A stretch of 23,668 nt of DNA from an uncultured Bdellovibrio sp. (GCF_946478835.1 NZ_CAMLDV010000042.1:1-23668), one strand, 5' to 3'; positions 7,685 to 14,560 are shown, counted from the stretch's first letter. Made by a program: numbers and translations. The notes: generated by a model not told the origin, from the sequence alone.

Positions 7685-8575
7685 TCAAAGTGCCGACTTT
7701 AGTTTTCCTTTTAAAAACTTGATAAACACATCCGCACGCAGTGAGAGCTGCGTGTTTTTATAATAAATTGCATGGATTTGTTCTCGTTGATCCACTGTTG
7801 CACCGGCTAGAACTTGCACCAAACGTCCGCTTTGACGATCTGGATTGGTCATGAAATCCCCCAGGCACACAATCCCCGCCCCACTTCTTGCAAGCTGCAA
7901 AAGCGTTTCTCCGCTGGAAGCACAAAACTTGGGCTTTGCGATATATTTATTTCCGCCGCCATATTTGAGTGGCCAGTGATTCAACTCGCGAGGATCCGTA
8001 AATCCGATGAGCTGATGTTTTTGCAAATCTTCAACAGTCTTAGGAGTTCCATACTCCTTCAAGTACTCGGGACTCGCTAAAATACGACGTTTGCTTGATC
8101 CCAAATTCACCGCATGCAAAGAAGAATCTGCAAGAGTGCCGATACGAATCGCAACGTCGATACGATTCTCTAAAAGATCAATATTTCTTTCGCTACTATA
8201 AAGTTCAATTTGAATCTCTGGATATAAACGGCTGAACTCTGTCATATACGGAACAACAGAATGTAATACGAATGGAGAGGCCGAATCCACGCGCAAAACA
8301 CCTGAAGGCGTGTTCTTCGAACCCACAGCTTCTTCCGCCGATTCCAAGGCTTGAATGACATCTCTTGCACTTGTTAAAAACCTTTCGCCTTCTGCCGTGA
8401 GATCTAACCTGCGCGTTGTCCTGCGAAGCAAAGTCACTTTGAGTTTTTGTTCAAGGCGCGCAAGTGTTCTGCTAATTCCCGAGGGTGTTTGATTTAGCTC
8501 CTCAGCCGCCCCACTGATAGTTCCGTTGTCAACGATCGCGATAAAGGCTTGCAGCTCTTCTAAGGTTGTTTTCAT
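7685..8575 (-). CDS. LysR-family transcriptional regulator
   Basis: This 296-residue regulator has an N-terminal winged helix-turn-helix (about residues 4-62: LEELQAFIAIVDNGTISGAA, then TPSGISRTLARLEQKL and the LTAEGERFL wing) and a substrate-binding domain from about 88 onward. The length is normal for the family. I chose the ATG at 8575 because a GGAG sits 7 bases before it and the protein then starts with MKTTLEELQAF; the upstream ATG at 8611 has no ribosome binding site. It is divergent from an MFS exporter across 90 bases, the classic layout of a LysR regulator and its target, so it probably controls that exporter in response to an unknown small molecule. Confidence 0.92.
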   Translation of the reverse strand: MKTTLEELQAFIAIVDNGTISGAAEELNQTPSGISRTLARLEQKLKVTLLRRTTRRLDLTAEGERFLTSARDVIQALESAEEAVGSKNTPSGVLRVDSASPFVLHSVVPYMTEFSRLYPEIQIELYSSERNIDLLENRIDVAIRIGTLADSSLHAVNLGSSKRRILASPEYLKEYGTPKTVEDLQKHQLIGFTDPRELNHWPLKYGGGNKYIAKPKFCASSGETLLQLARSGAGIVCLGDFMTNPDRQSGRLVQVLAGATVDQREQIHAIYYKNTQLSLRADVFIKFLKGKLKSAL

Positions 8576-8597
8576 TATTGACTCCAATTCAAATATA

Positions 8598-8633
8598 TTT
8601 TGCTGATTCATGACTAAATACTCAACAGCAAAA
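8598..8633. promoter_or_regulatory. Candidate LysR operator between divergent genes
   Basis: The 90-base gap between the LysR gene and the MFS gene contains TTTTGCTG-N20-CAGCAAAA, a perfect 8-base inverted repeat. Inside it is a second, imperfect dyad TGAcTAaaTAcTCA (8611-8624). LysR-type proteins typically bind dyads in such divergent gaps as tetramers. The repeats are visible; the binding protein is inferred from position only. Confidence 0.45.
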
Positions 8634-8665
8634 GTGCTACTTTAAGATCATATAAGGAGGCGCAA

Positions 8666-9847
8666 ATGCCTTTAGCAATATACGCTCTGATGATCGGAGC
8701 ATTTGGAATCGGAACGACTGAATTTGTTATTATGGGACTTTTACCACAAATGGCCAAAGACCTCGGCGTAAGCCTTTCATCGGCGGGACTTCTTGTGAGC
8801 GGATACGCATTGGGTGTTGCAATTGGCGCACCGATTTTGTCTCTGCTTTCTTCCCGTTGGCCAAAGAAAAGATCACTTGTGATCCTTATGGGTGTTTTCA
8901 CTTTAGGGAATCTTCTTTGTGCGCTTGCACCTAACTACACCATCTTAATGGTGGCTCGTGTTTTGACTTCGTTTGCCCACGGAACGTTTTTTGGTATCGG
9001 ATCAGTCCTTGCTACAAGTTTGGTTAAACCCAATCAAAAAGCCAGTGCCATTGCGATGATGTTCACGGGGCTCACTCTAGCAAATGTGCTCGGTGTTCCT
9101 TTTGGAACTTGGCTTGGACAAGTTTATGGATGGCATTCGACATTTTGGGCTGTCACAGCCGTAGGGCCTCTTGCCATGGCCGCTTTGATTTTCTTCGTAC
9201 CTCAGAAAAAAGACGAAGCAACACAATCCTCCATGGCCCATGAAATTCAAGTCGTCTTAAAACCGCAAGTTCTTGTAAGTTTACTTTTGACTGTCCTTGG
9301 ATTTGCCGGAGTATTTGCAGTGTTTACTTACATTGCTCCGATTCTCACTGAGATCACGGGCTTTTCAGAAAAAGCCGTTTCTCCGATTTTACTTTTGTTC
9401 GGAGCAGGTCTTATTGCAGGCAATATTGTCGGAGGAAAATGGGCCGATAAAAGTTTGAACGTGGCCTTGATCGGAAGTCTTATCGCACTGTCTATGGTTC
9501 TTGTCGGCTTCGGAACTTTGATGGAATACAAATACATCGCTTTACTTTTAGTCGCACTTCTTGGATTCACGGGATTCGCAACAGTCCCGCCTCTTCAAAT
9601 GCGCGCTCTTGAACACGCGGCAGAGGCCCCGACTCTTGCTTCTGCGTTGAACATCGCAGCTTTCAATTTGGGAAATGCTCTGGGAGCTTGGGCCGGAGGA
9701 GTGGCTATAGATCACGGTGGCCTTTCAACAACAAGTTGGACTGCGCTGAGTATCTCCATCGCCGGAATCGTCGTTGCTTTTGTCAGTAGTAAGTTTTCTT
9801 CCGCCAATACCACCGCCAAAATCGATCGCAGTTTGATCGCTCATTAA
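8666..9847 (+). CDS. MFS efflux transporter, AraJ/YdhP-like
   Basis: This 393-residue major facilitator protein resembles the AraJ/YdhP drug-efflux group. It opens with IGAFGIGTTEFVIMGLLPQM, the hallmark first helix of that group, followed by LGVSLSSAGLLVSGYALGVA and GAPILSLLSSRWPKK, the loop-2/3 motif A region. ARVLTSFAHGTFFGIGSVLA corresponds to helix 4. The length and alternating hydrophobic segments fit 12 membrane spans. AAGGAGG (8654-8660) lies just before the ATG. It is divergent from a LysR regulator that probably controls it, and a hairpin follows at 9870. The substrate is unknown. It sits just upstream of the microcin C-like cluster, but the hairpin separates them and I do not treat it as part of that system. 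Confidence 0.9.
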   Translation: MPLAIYALMIGAFGIGTTEFVIMGLLPQMAKDLGVSLSSAGLLVSGYALGVAIGAPILSLLSSRWPKKRSLVILMGVFTLGNLLCALAPNYTILMVARVLTSFAHGTFFGIGSVLATSLVKPNQKASAIAMMFTGLTLANVLGVPFGTWLGQVYGWHSTFWAVTAVGPLAMAALIFFVPQKKDEATQSSMAHEIQVVLKPQVLVSLLLTVLGFAGVFAVFTYIAPILTEITGFSEKAVSPILLLFGAGLIAGNIVGGKWADKSLNVALIGSLIALSMVLVGFGTLMEYKYIALLLVALLGFTGFATVPPLQMRALEHAAEAPTLASALNIAAFNLGNALGAWAGGVAIDHGGLSTTSWTALSISIAGIVVAFVSSKFSSANTTAKIDRSLIAH

Positions 9848-9869
9848 TTTCCAATCCCCCCCTTTCAAC

Positions 9870-9894
9870 GAGGGCTCTTTATTCAAGAGTCCTC
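9870..9894 (+). terminator. Hairpin after the MFS gene
   Basis: GAGGGCTCTT-TATTC-AAGAGTCCTC forms a 10-base stem with one G-T pair and a 5-base loop, 22 bases after the MFS stop. There is no long T-run after it (AAATCCTCTTTCC follows), so termination may be partial. It marks the boundary between the MFS gene and the microcin C-like cluster. Confidence 0.5.
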
Positions 9895-9938
9895 AAATCC
9901 TCTTTCCTAGACTGCCTTATCAAAATCAGGACAAAATC

Positions 9939-9983
9939 CCGCCAAATCGATTTTAAACGCAGTTGACGTTCAAAAATCGGCGG
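9939..9983 (+). promoter_or_regulatory. Nested inverted repeats upstream of the microcin C-like precursor gene
   Basis: Three concentric arm pairs centre near 9963: CCGC (9939-9942) with GCGG (9980-9983), CGATTTT (9948-9954) with AAAATCG (9973-9979), and AACG (9956-9959) with CGTT (9967-9970), with small bulges between. They could form an RNA stem-loop in the leader of the precursor mRNA or be a protein-binding dyad. A TTGACG at 9963-9968 resembles a -35 box, but I see no good -10 after it. No other promoter is clear between 9895 and 10043. Confidence 0.35.
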
Positions 9984-10043
9984 CACTGCCATTGCTCTTT
10001 CGGACAGGCACAACAAACCGCCCTCGGGCAGAAGGAGCAGAAA

Positions 10044-10151
10044 ATGCTTATCAAAGTAAAAGCAACAGCTACTAAAAAGACGACAAAACGTAATGCGATC
10101 AAAGTGCGTAATGCTATTAAAGTTCGTAACGCCATTCGCGTACGCAACTAA
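10044..10151 (+). CDS. mccA: Microcin C-like precursor peptide (MccA-type, 35 residues, C-terminal Asn)
   Basis: This short gene has a strong GAAGGAG (10031-10037) six bases before the ATG. It encodes 35 residues with 12 Lys/Arg, no acidic residue and no Cys. From residue 16 it consists of three RNAI(K/R)V hexapeptides and a final RN, so it ends in Asn35. A C-terminal Asn is the residue that MccB enzymes convert to an AMP phosphoramidate in microcin C. E. coli MccA (MRTGNAN) and predicted homologues end the same way, and a 42-residue Yersinia precursor shows that long forms exist. A strong terminator follows, then the exporter, mccB and tldD-like genes. A TTG at 9963 could give a 62-residue form, but it lacks a ribosome binding site. 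The assignment rests on the Asn end plus the neighbouring mccB; the product is inferred. Confidence 0.75.
   Translation: MLIKVKATATKKTTKRNAIKVRNAIKVRNAIRVRN
10089..10148 (+). repeat. 18-base tandem repeat in the precursor peptide gene
   Basis: Three 18-base units (10089-10106, 10107-10124, 10125-10142) plus a 6-base partial unit encode RNAIKV, RNAIKV, RNAIRV and RN. The units differ mostly at synonymous positions (AAT/AAC, GCG/GCT/GCC, GTG/GTT/GTA), so the peptide repeat is maintained although the DNA has drifted. That supports selection on the protein sequence. Confidence 0.9.
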
Positions 10152-10155
10152 TTTT

Positions 10156-10183
10156 AAGGGGCGCACACCGCGCCCCTTTTTTT
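10156..10183 (+). terminator. Strong intrinsic terminator between the precursor gene and the exporter
   Basis: GGGGCGC-ACACC-GCGCCCC forms a perfect 7-base GC stem (10158-10164 with 10170-10176), extended by AA/TT, and runs straight into seven T (10177-10183). It starts 5 bases after the mccA stop and ends at the base before the AAGGA of the exporter gene. Readthrough must occur if the downstream genes share the mccA promoter. A terminator after mccA is also known in the E. coli microcin C operon, where it keeps precursor mRNA in excess over enzyme mRNA. Confidence 0.92.
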
Positions 10184-10194
10184 AAGGATCTTTT

Positions 10195-11430
10195 ATGAAA
10201 TACGTTTCACGCTTTAATCAAATGCTTACGATTGATGCTCTCTTTGAAGGCGGCCGCATGTTTGTTGGTGCGACCTCTGTCACTTATCTTCTTCATTCTG
10301 GTTTGAGTCTGTCACAAATCGCGTTTCTTAAATCCGTTCAAGCAATGACGGTGCTTTTAGGTGAGGTTCCTACGGGAGTTTTGGCCGACAGCATGGGACA
10401 TAAAAAAAGCCTTCTTGCCTCAAGTCTTTTTGCGGTTCTGGGCTTTGCTCTTTACTACTGGGGCGAAGGATTTAATTTCTTTGTTATCGCCGAGATTCTC
10501 ACGGCACTTTCACTTTGTTTTTGGTCTGGTGCCTTCGAAGCTTTCGCCATTGATGAGGCAAAGCTTGAAGAGACTCCAGGAGAAATCGACAGATTTTTTC
10601 ACTCAAATCAGTCTTTAAATAGCGTCACTGTTTTGGTTTTTGGTCTTCTCGGAGGATTCCTCGGCCACTTAGGCTTAGCTCTTCCCTATTTAGCTGCCAT
10701 TGGCTCTTATATTTTTATGGGTGCTCTTTTATGGTCCATCCCTGAGACAGCGAAAATTCAAACGGGTTCTTCCGAATATGTTCCTTGGTTTAAAAATATT
10801 AAGAAGCACCTTAAAGCCACTTTCACTCAAGGACTCTTGCATCCGGCTTTAATGCCCTTTTTTATCGCAAATATTTTAATTCAGTTCACAGTGCAGCCTT
10901 TACTTCACTACTGGCAACCTTACTTTCAAAGTTTAAATGCGCAGCTTGGAACTGAAAAGCAGGGTTTGATCTTTGCTGCCTATTGCGCAACGTCCGCTTT
11001 GTTTGGAGCTATTTATGCAAAGTATTCGGCAAAACCGTTCCTCCGTTCACCAAAAATCACGATTGTTTTATTTGCTGTATTTTCGGCTCTCTACTGTCTG
11101 CTGGGTTTAGAAAGCCCATGGCTTTTTGCCGTGGTTGTTTTCTGCCTTCTTCAAGGAACGTTGTCCATTGCACGAACGTCCTTGGGTGTGCGCATGAATG
11201 AAAATATTGATTCAAGTTCCCGCGCCTCCATCTTGAGCAGTTTGAGTTTGATTTCAAGGCTGGGAATGGTGGGAGCTCTTTATGTCATCGGGCAGCTCGT
11301 GCCAGCTCAGCAAAGTGCGCCCTCCCTGGTTCCCCTTTTTAAATACTTCGGATTTATTTCCGTTGGGCTGGTTGTTCTTATCGTTGTTGGATCTTTCATC
11401 AATCAAAGAAAAAAGAGAGTTATTTTATGA
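10195..11430 (+). CDS. MFS exporter of the microcin C-like cluster
   Basis: This 411-residue, strongly hydrophobic protein follows the major facilitator pattern. It has GEVPTGVLADSMGHKKSLL (motif A, loop 2/3) at about residues 56-74, a first half ending near ETAKIQTGSSEY, and a second six-helix half to residue 411. It has AAGGA six bases before the ATG, directly after the terminator T-run. Its stop overlaps the mccB start in ATGA, so the two are translationally coupled. In E. coli microcin C the exporter MccC is also an MFS protein, so the expected role is export of the adenylated peptide, giving the producer some protection. Similarity to MccC beyond the superfamily cannot be judged by eye. 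The substrate is inferred from the operon. Confidence 0.85.
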   Translation: MKYVSRFNQMLTIDALFEGGRMFVGATSVTYLLHSGLSLSQIAFLKSVQAMTVLLGEVPTGVLADSMGHKKSLLASSLFAVLGFALYYWGEGFNFFVIAEILTALSLCFWSGAFEAFAIDEAKLEETPGEIDRFFHSNQSLNSVTVLVFGLLGGFLGHLGLALPYLAAIGSYIFMGALLWSIPETAKIQTGSSEYVPWFKNIKKHLKATFTQGLLHPALMPFFIANILIQFTVQPLLHYWQPYFQSLNAQLGTEKQGLIFAAYCATSALFGAIYAKYSAKPFLRSPKITIVLFAVFSALYCLLGLESPWLFAVVVFCLLQGTLSIARTSLGVRMNENIDSSSRASILSSLSLISRLGMVGALYVIGQLVPAQQSAPSLVPLFKYFGFISVGLVVLIVVGSFINQRKKRVIL

Positions 11431-12494
11431 AATATCAAGTTCCCCGCTATTTAGGCATTCAAGATGTTCAACGTACAAAGAAAAATTCTTACGTTCTGAA
11501 CGTTGGCTTTTCAGACCACCTTTCAAAAAAAGTTCAGCTGGATTCAGAGGCCATGGAGGTTCTTAAGTTTTTCCTTCAAGCAAAAACGGCAAATGCCGCA
11601 AAAAAGAATTTCACCTGGAGTGAAGCTAAAACCCAAGAAGTTCTTGAAGGACTTAAAACAGCAAAGCTCCTGGTGGAAGTTCCTAAGCGTTCCAAAAAAT
11701 TTGAACGCTATGACCGCCATTCTTTATTCTATCAACTCGGTGATTTAAATGGACTTGAGGCGCAGAAAATTTTATCGCAAAAGAAAGTGGCTTTGATCGG
11801 CGCCGGTGGTATTGGCAACTGGGTGGGACTCAATTTGATTGGTGCAGGATTTAAAGAAATCCGTATTATTGACTTTGACCGAGTTGAGTTAACAAATCTG
11901 ACTCGCCAGGTTTTATTTGACGAAAAAGATCTGGGAAAACTTAAAACAGAAGTCGCTGCAAAGGCTCTACAAAAGAAAAATACACAAACAAAAGTTCGTC
12001 CTGTCGAAATGAAAGTAACCTCTGTCAAAGAACTAAAAAAAGTTCTAAAGGGCATGGACTTCGTTATTCTTTCGGCAGATCGCCCTGAAAAAATTCATGA
12101 TTGGGTGGACGAGGCCTGCCAGGCATTGCAAATTCCTTATCTTAATATCGGATATCGTGATGGAGAAGGCGTCGTAGGACCGATGACTGTGCCAGGAAGG
12201 ACTTCGTGCTATCAGTGCTTTAAAAGTCAAACTTCGGAGGAGAAGACAACAGATCACTCGAGCGCAGAAATTCAAAATCTTTTTGATGATCGCTATCAGG
12301 CACCGTCCTTTGGACCTTTGAATGCCTTGGTTTCTACTGTAGGAAGCTTGGAAGTGATTAAATACTTCACGGGTCTTGGTGAATTGCGCAGTCTTGACAC
12401 TGAAATCTCCGTCAATGCGTTGACGTTGGAATGGCGTCATCACTCCTATCACCGTGACCCGCACTGCTGGCACTGCCAAAGTGATTCTTTATGA
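11427..12494 (+). CDS. mccB: MccB-like peptide adenylyltransferase (ThiF/E1-like)
   Basis: This 355-residue protein matches E. coli MccB (about 350 residues, compared from memory) along most of its length. It has a small N-terminal domain (1-90) corresponding to the peptide-binding clamp, then a ThiF/E1 adenylation domain. Visible marks are GAGGIGN (125-131), IDFDRVELTNLTRQVLF (148-164), ILSADRP (214-220), PYLNIGYRDGEGVVGP (237-252) and a four-Cys zinc site, CYQC (261/264) with CWHC (347/350). NLTRQVLF, SAD-P, GY and VPG-T-CY-C recur in MccB. MccB uses ATP to turn the precursor's C-terminal Asn into an isoAsn-AMP phosphoramidate via a succinimide. Both ends overlap neighbours by 4 bases (ATGA). 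A generic ThiF/MoeB role is less likely given the N-terminal domain and the Asn-ending peptide upstream. Confidence 0.93.
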   Translation: MKYQVPRYLGIQDVQRTKKNSYVLNVGFSDHLSKKVQLDSEAMEVLKFFLQAKTANAAKKNFTWSEAKTQEVLEGLKTAKLLVEVPKRSKKFERYDRHSLFYQLGDLNGLEAQKILSQKKVALIGAGGIGNWVGLNLIGAGFKEIRIIDFDRVELTNLTRQVLFDEKDLGKLKTEVAAKALQKKNTQTKVRPVEMKVTSVKELKKVLKGMDFVILSADRPEKIHDWVDEACQALQIPYLNIGYRDGEGVVGPMTVPGRTSCYQCFKSQTSEEKTTDHSSAEIQNLFDDRYQAPSFGPLNALVSTVGSLEVIKYFTGLGELRSLDTEISVNALTLEWRHHSYHRDPHCWHCQSDSL

Positions 12495-13588
12495 AAATAA
12501 AACGCGAACACCAAAGATTTGAAATCGACGTCCGCTTCTCCGCTGGAAAAAAACTTTATCAAAGAGTTTATTCTACGGCGGGATTCTGGCACAAAGAGGG
12601 ACCCAATGTCAGCCATGGGTCCTTGACACTTCAGTTAAATGAAACAAGACAGCTTCACTTGCATGCTGTTTTGAAAGAGGCTTTGCGTTTATTAAAACGG
12701 CAAGGTCTTTCTAACTATCGTGTCACCTTACGCGCGGATCTGCGCACGGTGAAGACTGCCAAAAAGTTTCAACAATACAAAGAAAGTATTTATATCGAAA
12801 TTCCCGGAAACCAAGGTTTTTACTTTGTTGCGCCTCTTGCACAGTTTAACGAAGGGAATTTTGTTAAGCTTTTGAAGGAACACTTTTCTTATTTTAAAAA
12901 ACCTCTTTTGCAAACCACTTTGGATGTCAACACTTTGACTTTAACCCCTTCAGCGTTTGGCTTTCTTCTGCATGAAGGACTCGGTCACCGTCACGAGTCT
13001 GACGATCACACGGCCAGATTGAAATTAAAAAAATCCTCTTTGACGAACTTCTCGGTGGTTGACTCCCCAGGGCAGGAGACAATGCTTGGACACACGCCGT
13101 TTGATGATTGGGGTGTTTCTGGTAAAGACGTAGTTCTTTATAATGGCCTGAATGGAAAAACAAATTTACTAACTGCTAAAAGCGGAAATTCCCGGGCTGT
13201 CAGTCATGAATATCATCCTTTAATTCGTCAACGCTGTTTGATCGTCAAAATGCATGCAAAGGTTGAAGCCCCTGTTGCTGAAAGCTCCCTTCATATCAAA
13301 GACGTTCGCATGGGTTCCTGGAACGGAGATCTTTTAGAGCTCGAAGTTGGAAAAGCTCTTTATCACGATAAGAAAGGCCAAGAGTGGCGCCTTTCCCCGT
13401 TTACAATTAAAATGAAACCGGAATTAGTCAGTCAGATGAAAGCCTTTGGCGACTTTGAAATCTCAAGTCCCGCTGGCGGCTGTCACAAAGGTTTGCAGCG
13501 GGGCCTTGATATCAGTTTTTTGACACCTTCCGCTTTTATAAATTTAAACAAAAGCGCCGTGTCCGACCAGCTTGAATTTATTTTTTAG
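12491..13588 (+). CDS. Short TldD-like metalloprotease of the microcin C-like cluster
   Basis: This 365-residue protein has the TldD signature HEGLGHRHESD (161-171): His161, Glu162 and His166 form the HExxxH zinc site, and TldD proteins read HEAVGHGLEGD there. A C-terminal PAGGCHKGLQ (328-336, Cys331) matches the TldD/PmbA CGK-GQ segment that supplies a further metal ligand. It is about 100 residues shorter than a standard TldD, mostly at the N-terminal end. TldD/TldE cleave unstructured peptides, mature microcin B17 in E. coli, and activate a long Yersinia microcin C-type product inside the producer. Encoded with a 4-base overlap after mccB, it probably trims or activates this precursor, or degrades the toxin for self-protection. 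No TldE partner is in the window, so it may act as a homodimer. Family is confident; its step is inferred. Confidence 0.88.
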   Translation: MKIKREHQRFEIDVRFSAGKKLYQRVYSTAGFWHKEGPNVSHGSLTLQLNETRQLHLHAVLKEALRLLKRQGLSNYRVTLRADLRTVKTAKKFQQYKESIYIEIPGNQGFYFVAPLAQFNEGNFVKLLKEHFSYFKKPLLQTTLDVNTLTLTPSAFGFLLHEGLGHRHESDDHTARLKLKKSSLTNFSVVDSPGQETMLGHTPFDDWGVSGKDVVLYNGLNGKTNLLTAKSGNSRAVSHEYHPLIRQRCLIVKMHAKVEAPVAESSLHIKDVRMGSWNGDLLELEVGKALYHDKKGQEWRLSPFTIKMKPELVSQMKAFGDFEISSPAGGCHKGLQRGLDISFLTPSAFINLNKSAVSDQLEFIF

Positions 13589-13884
13589 TTTTTTACGCAC
13601 TTCACTTTTTGGGGATCGCAGGAAGAAATCAAGGTGTTGCTTTTACATTTATAAAGAACTTCCCTGCGAGCCTCCTCTTCGCTTTTTGCCATGGCAGAGT
13701 AACGATTTCCCATCGACTCCACTTTGCATGTGTATGTCGCAACCAGTTTTACGCCGTTGGATGTGTCCAGAGCCAAGGTGCCTTCATTGGGATTTTTGTC
13801 GTTAGGGTTAATGACCTTAAGACCACATCCTACAAATGACAGAGCCGCAAAAATTATCACCACAACACTGCTTTTTGAAAACAT
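13585..13884 (-). CDS. Small lipoprotein of unknown function
   Basis: This 99-residue protein begins with a lipoprotein signal, MFSKSSVVVIIFAALSFVGC, with the lipid-carrying Cys at 20 followed by Gly. The mature part is about 80 residues with four further Cys (YTCKVE, YKCKSN, SSCDPQKVKC), probably disulfide-bonded. The segment MAKSEEEARREVLYKC is a short charged helix. I recognise no family. GGGAAG lies upstream of the ATG. It is convergent with the tldD-like gene, and the two stop codons overlap (the plus-strand TAG and the minus-strand TAA share TA in a T-rich stretch), so no terminator separates them. It is not obviously part of the microcin C-like cluster, since it is on the opposite strand. 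Confidence 0.75.
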   Translation of the reverse strand: MFSKSSVVVIIFAALSFVGCGLKVINPNDKNPNEGTLALDTSNGVKLVATYTCKVESMGNRYSAMAKSEEEARREVLYKCKSNTLISSCDPQKVKCVKN

Positions 13885-14030
13885 AAGAGCTTCCCGCCTT
13901 CAAAGACCTTCGACCATAAAAGATACATGAACAATTATGGCCTATTCCCCTAGCGGATGCAATTTCGCACTGGCCCTGTTTTAATCTGCGCCTCACTTAT
14001 TATAATAAAAAACGATTCAAAGGAGGATTT

Positions 14031-14555
14031 ATGTATAGCAAGGCTTCCATTAAAGGACATCCGATCCATCCTATGCTGGTCGCATTTCCCATCACACTTT
14101 ATCTCGTCACTTTTATTGCTTTTGCCGTTTATTATTATACGAGTGCCGATATTTTTTGGTTTAAGCTCGGATATTTTTCGAATATGGCTGCAGTAGGATT
14201 GGCTGTTTTAGCAGCGATCCCTGGATTCATTGACTGGGCTCTGGGTATTCCTAATAAAACCGAGGCAAAAACAGATGGCTTAATTCACATGTCACTGAAT
14301 CTTATTACACTCGCTTTGTTTGCCGTGAATGCTTCGATAATCAGCGGAACTTGGAATGAGCCTCCGGTGAATTTAGGAGTGTCATTGATCTTAACAGGAA
14401 TTGGCTCTTTGACTCTTTTAGGAGCAGGATTTTATGGATGGAAGATGATTGGTGTTCATAAAGTCGGTGTCTTAATGAGTACGGAGCAAGAGGAAATTCA
14501 AGAACGCTATGAACGTAAACGTCCTCATGAAGAACCTCCCGTTATCTTTCATTGA
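14031..14555 (+). CDS. DUF2231 membrane protein
   Basis: This 174-residue protein opens with SIKGHPIHPMLVAFPITLYL. The GHPIHPML motif with its two His (10 and 13) is the mark of the DUF2231 family of four-helix inner-membrane proteins. Hydrophobic segments lie at about residues 16-38, 48-70, 85-107 and 117-140, followed by a charged cytoplasmic-type tail. The conserved His pair suggests metal or heme binding in this family, but no function is established. An AAAGGAGG sits about 5 bases before the ATG. It appears to be a single-gene unit with a strong terminator at 14561. The 13885-14030 gap upstream holds its promoter but no clear boxes were seen. Confidence 0.88.
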   Translation: MYSKASIKGHPIHPMLVAFPITLYLVTFIAFAVYYYTSADIFWFKLGYFSNMAAVGLAVLAAIPGFIDWALGIPNKTEAKTDGLIHMSLNLITLALFAVNASIISGTWNEPPVNLGVSLILTGIGSLTLLGAGFYGWKMIGVHKVGVLMSTEQEEIQERYERKRPHEEPPVIFH

Positions 14556-14560
14556 TTTAG

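Noticed and set aside
8666..9847. AraJ-like MFS gene as part of the microcin C-like cluster
   Set aside because: It is paired with a divergent LysR regulator and separated from the cluster by a hairpin and about 150 bases. The cluster already has its own exporter.
9963..10043. N-terminal extension of the precursor peptide from a TTG at 9963 (62 residues in total)
   Set aside because: There is no ribosome binding site before the TTG, while GAAGGAG lies six bases before the ATG at 10044. The extra residues also fall in the nested inverted repeat region.
10089..10148. CRISPR or other spacer-type array
   Set aside because: The 18-base units are directly adjacent with no spacers and lie within a coding frame with silent differences.
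12045..12479. 144-residue reading frame antisense to mccB
   Set aside because: It lies wholly inside a well-supported gene and shows no domain or ribosome binding site.
11427..12494. Plain MoeB/ThiF sulfur-carrier adenylating enzyme
   Set aside because: The MccB-like N-terminal domain, the SAD-P, GY and VPG-T-CY-C stretches and the Asn-ending peptide upstream all favour MccB. No ThiS or MoaD-like protein with a Gly-Gly end is nearby.
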